Position numbers and translations under genes: made by a program. A stretch of DNA of 64,000 nt, from positions 62,001 to 126,000 of the forward strand of contig JAJDAT010000016.1 in NCBI GenBank assembly GCA_029261715.1, written 5' to 3'. Of this stretch, positions 40,501 to 51,145 are shown in pieces (positions within the stretch are counted from its first letter, which is position 1; every line of letters starts with the position of its first letter). The stretch comes from Nitrospinia bacterium. Lineage in GTDB: Bacteria > Nitrospinota > Nitrospinia > Nitrospinales > JAJDAT01. The notes under the pieces were generated by a model. It searched no databases. It was given only the letters and a program-made list of their open reading frames with translations, and was not told the DNA's origin.

Positions 40501-41898
40501 ATGTCAGAAGGTATAGTAACCGCCTCTTATGTAGGGGCCACTATTTTATTTATTTTGGCTTTGGGTGGGTTGAGTAACCAGGAAACATCCCGTCGAGGCA
40601 ATTTATTTGGCATCGTTGGTATGTCAATAGCGCTTATAGCGGCATTTGCTCAAGTTACCGATAATTTCTTTATTCTTATAATAGCTTTGTTAATTGGCGG
40701 TTCTGTCGGGTTGATTCTGGCTAAACGCGTTCAAATGACAGAGATGCCAGAGCTGGTGGCGATTCTACATAGCCTTGTCGGCTTAGCCGCAGTTTTGGTT
40801 GGATATGCCAATTTTATGGCTCCCGCCACACTCACAGGCACTGAGTTGACGATTCATGAAATTGAAACGTATATAGGAATTCTAATTGGGGCTGTAACAT
40901 TTTCTGGGTCTATCATCGCTTTTGGAAAACTCAGCGGCAAGATAGGCGGGAACCCATTACTATTGCCTGCGCGTCACTGGCTCAATCTCGGTTTATTGAT
41001 TATATCAATTGTGCTTTGCGGCATGTTTGTTAATCAAGCGGCGACTGGGGGAGGACTGACTCCATTATTGATCATGACTGGAATTGCACTGCTTTTCGGG
41101 ATTCATATGGTTATGGCAATTGGAGGAGCTGACATGCCAGTGGTGGTTTCCATGCTCAATAGTTATTCAGGTTGGGCTGCTTCTGCAACTGGATTCATGT
41201 TAAGCAATGATCTCCTGATTGTAACGGGCGCTTTGGTAGGTAGTAGTGGCGCCATTCTGAGCTACATCATGTGTCGAGCTATGAACAGAAAATTTCTATC
41301 AGTAATTGCCGGTGGGTTTGGCACAACGACAGGTGGTTCTCCTGCTGATGCTGGCGACGTCGACCAAGGTGAAGTGGTTGCTTTGGAAGCGCCTGAGGTA
41401 GCAAGTTTGTTGACCGAAGCCAAAGAAGTAATGATTATTCCTGGTTATGGTATGGCTGTTGCCCAAGCCCAGCATATTGTTTGTGATATTACAAAAACTC
41501 TTAAAAAGAAAAAAATCAATGTGCGATTTGGCATTCATCCTGTCGCTGGCCGCATGCCAGGACATATGAATGTTTTATTGGCGGAAGCTAAGGTTCCTTA
41601 CGATATCGTTTATGAAATGGATGAGATTAATGATGATTTTCCAAACATTGATGTTTCAATAGTTATTGGAGCAAACGATATCGTGAATCCATCAGCGCTT
41701 ACAGATCCGAATAGTCCTATCGCAGGAATGCCGGTTCTTGAATGCTGGAAGGGTAAAACTACCGTCGTTCTCAAACGAGGTATGGCAACAGGATACGCGG
41801 GCGTACAAAACCCATTATTCTTTGAAGAGAATACCCGTATGCTGTTCGGTAACGCCAAAACAACCTTAGAAGGAGTTGCACAAGCTCTTAAAGAATGA
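40501..41898 (+). CDS. pntB: NAD(P) transhydrogenase subunit beta
   Basis: [54 protein letters not shown]. Confidence 0.98.
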   Translation: MSEGIVTASYVGATILFILALGGLSNQETSRRGNLFGIVGMSIALIAAFAQVTDNFFILIIALLIGGSVGLILAKRVQMTEMPELVAILHSLVGLAAVLVGYANFMAPATLTGTELTIHEIETYIGILIGAVTFSGSIIAFGKLSGKIGGNPLLLPARHWLNLGLLIISIVLCGMFVNQAATGGGLTPLLIMTGIALLFGIHMVMAIGGADMPVVVSMLNSYSGWAASATGFMLSNDLLIVTGALVGSSGAILSYIMCRAMNRKFLSVIAGGFGTTTGGSPADAGDVDQGEVVALEAPEVASLLTEAKEVMIIPGYGMAVAQAQHIVCDITKTLKKKKINVRFGIHPVAGRMPGHMNVLLAEAKVPYDIVYEMDEINDDFPNIDVSIVIGANDIVNPSALTDPNSPIAGMPVLECWKGKTTVVLKRGMATGYAGVQNPLFFEENTRMLFGNAKTTLEGVAQALKE

Positions 41899-41975
41899 TG
41901 TTTGTTTAATATTTTGAACCTTTATTATATAAAAACTGACGTGTTTGTATAATAAGAGTTTCAGGCAAAAAAAAA

Positions 41976-42006
41976 GGGAAACTCCCCGGTTGGAGTTTCC
42001 CTTTTT
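41976..42006 (+). terminator. Rho-independent terminator after pntAB
   Basis: GGGAAACTCC-ccggtt... perfect 10-bp stem followed by TTTTT. Confidence 0.92.
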
Positions 42007-42299
42007 CTATTTAACCCGATTTAAGAGGCTATCGTTAAGGAGGACAAAGCTTTCTAAATTACGGGTTTTAAATACTAAATCGACGCAAATCTTCTTCATA
42101 CTCGGGGCAACCTAAGTAATCTAGTTTTAATTATAATACCGCTATATAAAATTACAATACTTTTCTATGTTAAAAAAATGTAACAAACCCAAAACGAAAC
42201 TTCTATAAAACTTAGAACCCTTTAATCCCACCTACTATAAGCCTCAACCTTTCTTCCAATTGATCTCATCTATATTTATGAGTATACTTTCGTGCGCTT

Positions 42300-43652
42300 A
42301 TGAAAATTAACGGAAACGGAAATAGAGGTAATTGGGGAAGCAGGATGGGATTTATCCTTGCCGCTTCTGGGTCGGCTATCGGCCTAGGCAATGTTTGGAA
42401 ATTTCCCTATATAACCGGGCAAAATGGCGGCGGAGCTTTTGTATTAGTTTATTTAGTTTGCGCGATAATCATTGGCCTCCCCATTATGCTGGCAGAATTC
42501 ACCATCGGAAGAAATACCTTCCGTAATCCTGTTGGAGCCATAAACTCTCTTCGACCTAATTCTCCCTGGGTTGTTGTTGGTTTTATGGGAGTTTTAGCTG
42601 GTTTTCTTATCTTATCTTTTTATGGCGTTGTTGGTGGCTGGACAATCGCCTATATCGTTAAATCTCTTGGTTCCAACATCGCCCACTTTGAAACGCCAGA
42701 AAAAGCTGGCGAATTTTTTGGAACGTTTATTTCCAATTCATCTGAAATTGTTGTCTATCACCTTGCATTTATGGCGATTTGTATAGGAATCGTTATTAGA
42801 GGAATCGATAAAGGCATTGAAAAAGCCTGTAACATCTTAATGCCCGCTCTCTTAGTGATGTTGGTATTGCTCATGATTCGCTCTCTAACGCTCCCGGGAG
42901 CTTTCGAAGGAGTAAAGTTCTACCTAGCTCCTGATTTTAGCAAGATCACGCCAGAAGTTGTTTTAATCGCTTTAGGACAAGCCTTCTTTTCTCTCAGTTT
43001 GGGAATGGGTTGTATGATCACTTATGGAAGTTACCTTTCTCCAAAAGAAGATTTAGCGACCAGCGCACTTTTTGTCGTAATTTTCGATACTATGATAGCC
43101 CTGTTAGTAGGAATGGTAATTTTCCCCGCTGTGTTTGCTATGGGTCTAGAACCGGCAGAGGGGCCGAGCCTTGTTTTTAGCGTTTTACCTGCCGTCTTTA
43201 CTCAAATCCCAATGGGCGGATTCGTCGCAATCTTATTTTTCATTTTGCTTACAATCGCCGCAATTACCTCTGGAATTTCTTTACTGGAAGTTGTGGTTGC
43301 TTATTTTGTGGACGAAAAAGGTTGGTCTCGTAAAAAAGCCGTTCTTTTCTCAAGCTCTATCATCTTCGCATTTGGGGTTCCTTCTGGCCTTTCATTTGGC
43401 TCTATGAGCGATGTCACATGGTTTGGAATGACCTTTTTCGAAAATGTAGATAATATTGCATCAAATTATTTATTGCCTATTGGAGGGATGCTAACCGCAA
43501 TATTCATCGGTTGGGTGTGGAGCCCTCTAGAAGCGAAAAAAGAAATAGAGCGGCACGGAGGAACATTCCGGTTTGCGGGAGCTTGGGAATTCTTAATTCG
43601 ATATGTTTCGCCAATAGCAGTCGCTATCGTATTTTTAGCGAAGATTTTTTAA
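42300..43652 (+). CDS. Sodium-dependent transporter, NSS/SNF family
   Basis: WGSRMGFILAASGSAIGLGNVWKFPYITGQNGGGAFVLVYL. Confidence 0.97.
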   Translation: MKINGNGNRGNWGSRMGFILAASGSAIGLGNVWKFPYITGQNGGGAFVLVYLVCAIIIGLPIMLAEFTIGRNTFRNPVGAINSLRPNSPWVVVGFMGVLAGFLILSFYGVVGGWTIAYIVKSLGSNIAHFETPEKAGEFFGTFISNSSEIVVYHLAFMAICIGIVIRGIDKGIEKACNILMPALLVMLVLLMIRSLTLPGAFEGVKFYLAPDFSKITPEVVLIALGQAFFSLSLGMGCMITYGSYLSPKEDLATSALFVVIFDTMIALLVGMVIFPAVFAMGLEPAEGPSLVFSVLPAVFTQIPMGGFVAILFFILLTIAAITSGISLLEVVVAYFVDEKGWSRKKAVLFSSSIIFAFGVPSGLSFGSMSDVTWFGMTFFENVDNIASNYLLPIGGMLTAIFIGWVWSPLEAKKEIERHGGTFRFAGAWEFLIRYVSPIAVAIVFLAKIF

Positions 43653-43670
43653 TCCAACTTTTGAAATAAT

Positions 43671-44273
43671 ATGGCTGAAGACTCTGGGTATTCAAAAGAA
43701 GATTGGCAAAAGCATTATGATGAAGACGATCTAAGATGGGATCTAGGCGAAGTCTCCCCTCCTCTCCGTCATTTTTTAGAAAACAATCCAATTTCAAAAG
43801 ATCGCGCCCTAGTTCCTGGTTGCGGACAAGGCCATGAAGTCGTTTATCTTGCTCAAAATGGATTCGCTGTAACTGCCGTTGACTACACAAAAGGAGCGAC
43901 TCAAAAGCTTGCGCGTAATCTAGCTCGAAATAGAGTTGGAGCGGAAGTGATTTGCGCCAACTTTTTCAATTTAGGGTTAGAACATAAAAATCGATACAAT
44001 TTAATGTTAGAACAAACCTTTTTCTGCGCGATTCACCCTACCCTTCGCAATCGTTATGTTGATCTTGTATCAAGAGTTCTAAAACCCGGAGGCTTTTTAG
44101 TAGGCGTGTTTTACGAAACAGGCGAAGAAGACGGACCTCCCTTTAACACAACACGAGCCCATATCCTGCGACATTTTTCAGGTCCATTTCAAATAGAACA
44201 ATTAGAAAAAACTAACCGATCAGCCGAAAAACGGCAAGGTAAAGAATGGTTCGCCGTTTTAAAAAAAAGGTAG
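43671..44273 (+). CDS. Thiopurine S-methyltransferase (TPMT) family protein
   Basis: WQKHYDEDDLRWDLGEVSPPL..ALVPGCGQGHEVVYLAQNGFAVTAVDYT. Confidence 0.92.
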   Translation: MAEDSGYSKEDWQKHYDEDDLRWDLGEVSPPLRHFLENNPISKDRALVPGCGQGHEVVYLAQNGFAVTAVDYTKGATQKLARNLARNRVGAEVICANFFNLGLEHKNRYNLMLEQTFFCAIHPTLRNRYVDLVSRVLKPGGFLVGVFYETGEEDGPPFNTTRAHILRHFSGPFQIEQLEKTNRSAEKRQGKEWFAVLKKR

Positions 44274-44544
44274 TTTTTACTAAAAAAATTTCATCCCTCC
44301 CCCATTAAAACGACTTCCTCCACTCATAACTTTTTAACTCAAGCTAATCAATCCTTGCGGCGCTTGACCTTTCCCACATACAAACTTTCTATTTATTCAA
44401 TTCTGATAGCGAACTGATACCTTTAGATATTCTGATCTCAAAAATCAGGAGTTGATCAAAAAGTGTAAGGTATTGGGATGAACTGGGACTAAAATGGTAA
44501 AACAAGAATATTAATATGAATACTTATTCAAATAGATCAATCTA

Positions 44545-45231
44545 ATGAAAAAGACGCTAATTCTCCTTTTATTGTTTTTGGGAATAGCATTGATTATTTA
44601 CTATGAACCAGGACAGTACCTAACTATTGAAAATTTGAAAACAAATCAAAATCTTCTAGAAAGTTTCTATCAAGATAATACTTTGATAATGATCGGAGGG
44701 TATATAGCGATATACATGATGATCGGACTTTTTTTACTTCCAGGATCCACTTTTCTGAGCATTGGCGCAGGAGTTATTTTCGGACCAGCTTTAGGCGCCG
44801 TGGTCGTAAATATAGGCTCAACCCTGGGAGCAACCTTGGCGTTTTTAGTGTCTCGTTACTTGCTACAAGATTGGATTGAGGAAAGGTTTTCTAAGAAAAT
44901 TCAAAGCGTTAATGATCATTTATGCGAAAACCCTGCGAACTGCGTATTGTTTTTAAGATTAGTTCCATTATTTCCATTTTTTGCCGTCAACATTAGCCTA
45001 TCGCTATCTCAAGTTCCTTTAAGGTATTTCTTTTTTGGAACTATGCTTGGAACTTTACCTGCAACTTTTGTCTATGTAAACGCTGGTAAAAACCTCGCTT
45101 CTATAAATTCATTTTCCGATCTCATGTCTGTTCAAGTTTGGGGAGCTTTGACACTTCTTGGAATACTTATTTTAGTCCCAGTTATTTATAAAAAAATCAA
45201 ATCTAAAAAAGTTCCTGGAGAGAAACTTTAA
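44545..45231 (+). CDS. TVP38/TMEM64 family membrane protein
   Basis: FLLPGSTFLSIGAGVIFGPALGAVVVNIGSTLGATLAFLVSRYLLQDW.. Confidence 0.93.
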   Translation: MKKTLILLLLFLGIALIIYYEPGQYLTIENLKTNQNLLESFYQDNTLIMIGGYIAIYMMIGLFLLPGSTFLSIGAGVIFGPALGAVVVNIGSTLGATLAFLVSRYLLQDWIEERFSKKIQSVNDHLCENPANCVLFLRLVPLFPFFAVNISLSLSQVPLRYFFFGTMLGTLPATFVYVNAGKNLASINSFSDLMSVQVWGALTLLGILILVPVIYKKIKSKKVPGEKL

Positions 45232-45422
45232 AAAAAACTGAATGGACTTCCATCAGAAGCGTTCAAATGAATGGCGGCGAAGACAAATTTATTATTTTTG
45301 ATTTAATAGGCAATATGCCACTATGGATAATCGTTGTATATATTAAAGGGACCCCCCTTTCGCATGACTGATAATTCATTGGATATCGTATAACTTATGC
45401 ACGCATTAAATGGAGAAAACTG

Positions 45423-46883
45423 ATGGGCAAATTTAAGAAACCGAAAACCTTTGAATACAACATGGTGGTTATAGGGGGTGGGTCGGCCGGTTTAGTTACT
45501 AGCTACATAAGCGCAGCAACTAAAGGAAAAGTAGCTCTAATCGAAAAACATAAAATGGGTGGAGATTGTTTAAATACGGGGTGTGTCCCAAGTAAGGCCC
45601 TAATTCGATCCGCTAAGTTCATGGCAGATGTCAAAAAAAGCCAAAAACTGGGGTTCAAAAACGTCCAAGTTGATTTTGATTTTGCGGATGTCATGGAACG
45701 AGTTCAACGCGTAATCAAAACCATTGAACCTCATGATTCTGTAGAAAGATATTCCTCACTAGGAGTGGAATGTCACACAGGCGAAGCCAAAATCCTATCT
45801 CCTTATGAGGTATCCATTAATGGGAAAGTCCTCACAACCAGGAATATTGTCGTTGCTACTGGAGCTCGCCCCGCTATTCCACCGGTTGAAGGTATTGAAA
45901 ATGTTTCATACCTGACTTCCGATACCATTTGGGAGATACGAGAACAACCTAAAAAACTTCTTGTATTGGGAGGCGGGCCAATCGGTTCTGAACTGACGCA
46001 AGCTTTTGCGCGATTGGGAAGTTCCGTAACTCAAGTACAACGCAACAAACGATTGCTTCCCAAAGAAGATCCTGAAGTATCGCAAATGGTTTTGGAAAGT
46101 TTTCAAAGCGACGGAATCAATGTATTACTAGGACACACTCCTAAGAAATTCTTTAAGCGAGAAGGCAAAAACTTTTTGGAATGCGATCACAACGGCGCCT
46201 CTGTGGAAATAGAGTTTGATACTCTCTTGATCGCATTGGGGAGAAAAGCAAATACGGCAGGGTTTGGATTAGAAGAGCTGGGAATTGAATTGACTCCTGG
46301 TAAAACGATCAAAGTTAACCCACACATGAGAACAAACATCCCCAATATTTACGCTTGTGGAGACGTTGCCGGTCCTTACCAATTTACTCATACCGCAGCT
46401 CACCAAGCATGGTATTGCGCGGTCAATTCACTTATAAGCCCTTTTGGATATAAAGTAGATTATAGCGTTGTTCCCTGGTCAACTTTTACTGATCCCGAGG
46501 TAGCTAGAACTGGCTTAAATGAGTTGGAAGCGAAAGAACAGGGAGTTCCTTATGAGGTTACAACTTATGGAATTGACGATTTGGATAGAGCTATAGCCGA
46601 TGAAGCGGCTCATGGAATTGTTAAGGTTTTGACAGAGCCTGGAAAGGATCGGATCATTGGAGTAACCATTGCGGGACTTCATGCAGGAGATATAATTGCA
46701 GAATACGTTGCCGCCATGAAACATGGCTTTGGAATGAACAAAATCTTGGGTACAATTCATATTTACCCAACTCTGGTAGAAGCGAATAAATTTGCAGCGG
46801 GTAATTGGAAAAAAAGCCACGTCTCAGAAACGGCATTGGCTTGGGGAGAAAGAATTAATCGATGGAGAAGAGACTACTTTTAG
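45423..46883 (+). CDS. Pyridine nucleotide-disulfide oxidoreductase (mercuric-reductase/LPD-like)
   Basis: VVIGGGSAGLVTS; GGDCLNTGCVPSKAL; IYACGDVAG. Confidence 0.95.
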   Translation: MGKFKKPKTFEYNMVVIGGGSAGLVTSYISAATKGKVALIEKHKMGGDCLNTGCVPSKALIRSAKFMADVKKSQKLGFKNVQVDFDFADVMERVQRVIKTIEPHDSVERYSSLGVECHTGEAKILSPYEVSINGKVLTTRNIVVATGARPAIPPVEGIENVSYLTSDTIWEIREQPKKLLVLGGGPIGSELTQAFARLGSSVTQVQRNKRLLPKEDPEVSQMVLESFQSDGINVLLGHTPKKFFKREGKNFLECDHNGASVEIEFDTLLIALGRKANTAGFGLEELGIELTPGKTIKVNPHMRTNIPNIYACGDVAGPYQFTHTAAHQAWYCAVNSLISPFGYKVDYSVVPWSTFTDPEVARTGLNELEAKEQGVPYEVTTYGIDDLDRAIADEAAHGIVKVLTEPGKDRIIGVTIAGLHAGDIIAEYVAAMKHGFGMNKILGTIHIYPTLVEANKFAAGNWKKSHVSETALAWGERINRWRRDYF

Positions 46884-46940
46884 GAAATTTAATTTTTACT
46901 ACTGAATTTACAATTTATCCGAAAAATTAAAAGGGAAAAA

Positions 46941-47750
46941 ATGAAAAAAAATTTAACCTTAAATAGAGGTGCTTCGCCCTTTAAATTCGCGATTTCTTTT
47001 ACTATATCATTGTTCATTCTCATTTCTTTCAGCTTAACCTATGCCAACGCTGATGATGGGAAAATTCACCCTTGGGGTTATGAAGGCGGCACGGGTCCGG
47101 ACCATTGGGGAGAGATTGAAAAAGATCATGAAAAGCATCTAATGTGCCGCGAAGGGGTTAATCAATCACCGGTAGATATTAGTCACGTTCCGGGAGTCAT
47201 GCTAGACGATTTGGGATGCCATTATTTAAAAGCTCCTATCCGAATCATGAACAACACACATACAATTCATTTGAGTTACGACCCTGGAAGTTTTGCTAAT
47301 TGGGGTAATGAAAAATTTGAACTCATTCAGTTTCACTTCCATCGACACAGCGAACATTTAGTCAATGGAAAGCCTTACCCAATGGAAATGCATCTAGTGC
47401 ATAAGACACCCGGTCATCAATATGTCGTGATTGGAATTTTTATGAAGGAGGGAAAGCATAATCCAGAAATTCAAAAAATATGGAATCGTATACCCAAAGA
47501 AATCAATAAAGAGTTTAGTTACGAAAATGAACTAATCGATTTAGCAAACTTACTGCCGCAAAATCATGAATACTTTCATTACAACGGTTCTTTAACAACA
47601 CCCCCTTGTAGCGAAAACGTAAGCTGGTTTCTACTGGAGACTCCAATTGAAATATCAGAAGCACAAATTAAATATTTTGAAAAGTTTATTGACCATAACG
47701 CTCGACCGGTTCAAAAACTCAACCATAGGATTATTGTTAAAATAAAATAA
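46941..47750 (+). CDS. Alpha-type carbonic anhydrase (periplasmic)
   Basis: Signal peptide; WGYEGGTGPDHWGEI; QFHFHRHSEHLVNGKPYPMEMHLVHK; LTTPPCSENVSWFLLE. Confidence 0.97.
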   Translation: MKKNLTLNRGASPFKFAISFTISLFILISFSLTYANADDGKIHPWGYEGGTGPDHWGEIEKDHEKHLMCREGVNQSPVDISHVPGVMLDDLGCHYLKAPIRIMNNTHTIHLSYDPGSFANWGNEKFELIQFHFHRHSEHLVNGKPYPMEMHLVHKTPGHQYVVIGIFMKEGKHNPEIQKIWNRIPKEINKEFSYENELIDLANLLPQNHEYFHYNGSLTTPPCSENVSWFLLETPIEISEAQIKYFEKFIDHNARPVQKLNHRIIVKIK

Positions 47751-47753
47751 TCT

Positions 47754-48128
47754 CTATTTTTCTGTTGGTTGAGATATATGCCACAGTTCTCCTGAAGGCC
47801 CCCATAAATAGACTACCGTCTGTCCCCAAGACTCAGGTTTTGGAGGATTTGCTCTTACGCCTTCAAATTGAGTTAAAATTCCCAAATCGTTTAATTCCTG
47901 CCACCAGTCGTCAACGTTATCTACCAACAAGTGAAACATAAAATTTTCCGCCCACTCAACTTGATAGTAATTTTGTAAAAGAAATTTACTTTCACCTACC
48001 TGTACTTCCGCTAAGTCGTCTGATTCCCAATTTATCTTGAACCCAAGCTTTTTGTAAAACTGCTTGGAAACTTCATAATCTTTTGCAGGAACAAAAACTT
48101 TTAATTCGCTTGAATCTAAATTTTGCAT
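47754..48128 (-). CDS. Glyoxalase/bleomycin-resistance/VOC-fold protein
   Basis: KVFVPAKDYEVSKQFYKKLGFKINWESDDLAEVQVGESKFLLQNYYQ; start MQNLDSS at 48128. Confidence 0.85.
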   Translation of the reverse strand: MQNLDSSELKVFVPAKDYEVSKQFYKKLGFKINWESDDLAEVQVGESKFLLQNYYQVEWAENFMFHLLVDNVDDWWQELNDLGILTQFEGVRANPPKPESWGQTVVYLWGPSGELWHISQPTEK

Positions 48129-48138
48129 AACATTATCT

Positions 48139-49452
48139 TTAACAAGGTAAATCCCTTTTCTGTAACACCCCAAAAACAATTCCTGCGAACATAAACAAAA
48201 CACTTCCCGAGATTGAAACAAAAGGAAATAATCTAAAATCGATAAACTGATACCATGTTAATGCAACTAATCCAACAATCGATAAAGCCCCACATATGTA
48301 TAAATTTTTAGTCGATTTAGAATTTGCAAAATAAGCAAAAAGAACACTCATAAAAAATAACAAAATCAATGCTTCGACAAGCGACCAATTTTTATAGAAT
48401 GAATCAGTTAATAAACTATTCAAAAAAGCTTCGTGAAGCAACACTAAAGGAACGCTATCTCCCAATGAAGTCCGCCGGATATCTTTTCCGCCTTGCGAAA
48501 CATCGCTTATAAATATAAAAGTATCTTCAAACTGTTCCCGTAAAGTCCCTATATAAGCAGGGTCCTCCGCGTACTCAATAAAACCCTCTAGAGGCATTAG
48601 TTTAAAACTGTTTTCTTTCTCTTTCCAAAAACTCGAATAAGGAATATAGACCTGTCCTTGTTTATTTATAGGAATCACCAAATCTTTTTCTAATTTATTT
48701 TTCGCCTTAGCTGGAATAGTGATCTCTTTACCCCACTCCACAATAATCTCTTCAATAGAAACATTGATATTGTCTAAAAAAGCCGAAAATGAAAGCGCAG
48801 GAAGGTATCCCAATTCTAGCTTTAATAGCAGTGGGTAGTGACGAAATACACCATCTGGATCGCTTTGAACATTGATATGACCGACAGTAACATCATCTTT
48901 AATATAATCCTGAAATGGCATTAATGAGGGGTATGCAAAGATTGGAGCTGACTTTCCTTTTTGAATTGGCGTTCCCATGAAAGGTAATAATTGTCTGGAG
49001 TTCCATTTTTCTTCTTGTGGAGTGTATTGACTTTCATCGTGGATATTCAATCCAAGCGGTAAATAAACTCTTTTTAAATCACTAAGCGATTTTTTAAATT
49101 TAGAATTAGAATCTGTACCTTCCTCAAATCGAAAAATAAAATCGTAGATAACTCCTTTCGGTTTTAACTTAGTTAAAAAGTTATTAACCTTTGCATATGT
49201 TTTTCTATCCAACACACTTTGCTTGAAATATTTTTTTGTTTCGTCCATTTCAACAATCGCTGCAATCTTTGGAGAAACAGAAGAACTCAAACTATTTTTA
49301 ATTGCCTGACTTTGAAATAAATCTAAAACCTGATAATCGGCAGTTGTCCAAATGTCTCCACGGCTTAACCAAAAAACAGCGACGAATAGATACAAAATCA
49401 CAGCGAGGAAAAAACCAGATTTTAAAAAAATTTTATATTTCAACTTGTTCAC
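48139..49452 (-). CDS. CHASE2-domain membrane protein without output domain
   Basis: IAAIVEMDETKKYF..PKGVIYDFIF..VTVGHINVQSDPDGVFRHYPLLLKL..; C-terminal TM helices then stop. Confidence 0.8.
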   Translation of the reverse strand: MNKLKYKIFLKSGFFLAVILYLFVAVFWLSRGDIWTTADYQVLDLFQSQAIKNSLSSSVSPKIAAIVEMDETKKYFKQSVLDRKTYAKVNNFLTKLKPKGVIYDFIFRFEEGTDSNSKFKKSLSDLKRVYLPLGLNIHDESQYTPQEEKWNSRQLLPFMGTPIQKGKSAPIFAYPSLMPFQDYIKDDVTVGHINVQSDPDGVFRHYPLLLKLELGYLPALSFSAFLDNINVSIEEIIVEWGKEITIPAKAKNKLEKDLVIPINKQGQVYIPYSSFWKEKENSFKLMPLEGFIEYAEDPAYIGTLREQFEDTFIFISDVSQGGKDIRRTSLGDSVPLVLLHEAFLNSLLTDSFYKNWSLVEALILLFFMSVLFAYFANSKSTKNLYICGALSIVGLVALTWYQFIDFRLFPFVSISGSVLFMFAGIVFGVLQKRDLPC

Positions 49453-49665
49453 GTATATGATTGGGATTTGGCTGGGTCTTTTTAAGATTTTATTTTATGA
49501 AAAAATTGTTGCCTTGGATTATTTGTCATATTGATTAGCTATATTTCTAATATAGATTTTGGAAGACTACAATAAACTTAGTTGAGACAAGTTATTATCT
49601 ATGTTAAAAACATATTATAATTTAAATTAATTTTAATCTCTAGAATTTGTAAAATTGAGGTATTT

Positions 49666-50040
49666 ATGCCAAAACAAGTTCTTAAAGGAGCCACTCTAAG
49701 TTGCAGCATGGGAACTGCTCCTTCTAAACTAACAATAATTCCGCAGTCTGTTAGCCATCCTAAAATTAAAGGAAAACTAGCAGCCAATATAATGGATTAT
49801 AAAGCTTTTGTTAATATCTTGCCATTTGGTATGTGTACCTCCATGTCTAATCCTAACGTCGCTGGCTCTACCGCTGCGGCAATGGGAGTCATGACTCCAA
49901 CGCCTTGTATGCCTTCTATAACGACTCCTTGGGTGCCTGGAGGTAACAACACGATGGTCAATGGTCAGCCTGCTATAGAAGTGACCTCCACCTGTATGTG
50001 CGCTTGGGGAGGAGTAATCTCAGTCGTCCGTCCAGAATAG
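49666..50040 (+). CDS. PAAR-like DUF4280 protein
   Basis: VLKGATLSCSMGTAPSKLTIIPQ..AANIMDYKAFVNILPFGMCTSMSNPNVAGSTAAAMGVMTPTPCMPSITTPWVPG..CMCAWGGVISV. Confidence 0.9.
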   Translation: MPKQVLKGATLSCSMGTAPSKLTIIPQSVSHPKIKGKLAANIMDYKAFVNILPFGMCTSMSNPNVAGSTAAAMGVMTPTPCMPSITTPWVPGGNNTMVNGQPAIEVTSTCMCAWGGVISVVRPE

Positions 50041-50373
50041 AATTTACGAAATTTCTTATTTAACCGTTAATAATCAAAAAATATTCCTGAAAAGGCAAAT
50101 ATTCTTTAGAAATCAACTTTGTATTGAGTTTGCCTAAAGATTCTCGCTTTGTACCCTGTTGACCAATATTCGATTGGTAAGACGATTGATTTTGTGATGC
50201 AAATAATTGTTCATTTTAAAACTGGTTATATAACAAAATCTCCCTGCCTCAAAAAATCCATAAATCGTAGAATTAGCGAACTCTGAATATCGCAAGAAGT
50301 AACGTCCGAGTGATTTCTTTTTAAATATGGAACATTGGAGATAAGATAAAATATTCACCTTATCTTTAAACTG

Positions 50374-51060
50374 CTATTCCAAGGAAAAGAGATCTGCTTG
50401 CTCTGTCTGATTTAAGCAATCTGGGCTATCGTATTTAGCGGAGTTGACCACCTTAGAAATTGAACGCACATTCATTTCTTGAGAAGGAAACGGGACCAAC
50501 AACGATTTAAGTTGAGCGCTACTTGCCGCTGGATCTAACCACTTCGAATAACTATCAGGATTTAAAATAACCGGCATCCGATGATGAACTTTACCTACCA
50601 AATCATTAGCTTCAGTCGTCACAATAGAAAAAGTTTGAATTGAGCGTCCATCACCATTCCACTCAGCCCAAAGTCCCGCCATCCCAAATAATTCGTTAGA
50701 TTTTAAATTGATATATTTAGGAGTTTTTTGTTTTGTGTTTCGAGCCCATTCAATAAACCCATCCGCTGGCACCAAACAACGCTTACTCCTAAAAGAATCG
50801 CGGAAAGACGGCTTTTCAGAAATAGTCTCAGCGCGCGCGTTAATGGTCTTCATGCCTATAGAATCGTCTTTCGCCCAATGAGGAATCAACCCCCAACGCA
50901 AGACAGAAATTTGCCTATCATGCCCGTCATAAACCACTGTGGGTACATTCTGAGAAGGAGCAATATTAAATCGCTCTTTAAAACCCACTTGGTTTGTCTT
51001 AGCTTTAAAATGAGTTACAATACTTTTAAAAGGTTTCGCTAAAGTATATCGACCACACAT
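50374..51060 (-). CDS. yedK: SOS response-associated peptidase, HMCES/YedK (SRAP) family
   Basis: MCGRYTL (catalytic Cys2), FNIAPSQNVPTV, WGLIPHWAK, INARAET, ADGFIEW, HHRMPVIL; true start 51060, not 51075. Confidence 0.97.
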   Translation of the reverse strand: MCGRYTLAKPFKSIVTHFKAKTNQVGFKERFNIAPSQNVPTVVYDGHDRQISVLRWGLIPHWAKDDSIGMKTINARAETISEKPSFRDSFRSKRCLVPADGFIEWARNTKQKTPKYINLKSNELFGMAGLWAEWNGDGRSIQTFSIVTTEANDLVGKVHHRMPVILNPDSYSKWLDPAASSAQLKSLLVPFPSQEMNVRSISKVVNSAKYDSPDCLNQTEQADLFSLE

Positions 51061-51081
51061 TTTTTTCTCCCACAAACTAAT

Positions 51082-51130
51082 TTAAGAAGACTAAAAAAAC
51101 AAGAGTTTCTTGTTTTTTTAGTCTTCTTAA
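51082..51130. promoter_or_regulatory. 23-bp perfect inverted repeat (3-nt loop) between divergent genes
   Basis: TTAAGAAGACTAAAAAAACAAGA-gtt-TCTTGTTTTTTTAGTCTTCTTAA. Confidence 0.85.
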
Positions 51131-51145
51131 TCTTTCGGATAATAA

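Noticed and set aside
39079-41858. Antisense ORFs within pntA/pntB
   Set aside because: Embedded in highly conserved transhydrogenase genes; no independent support.
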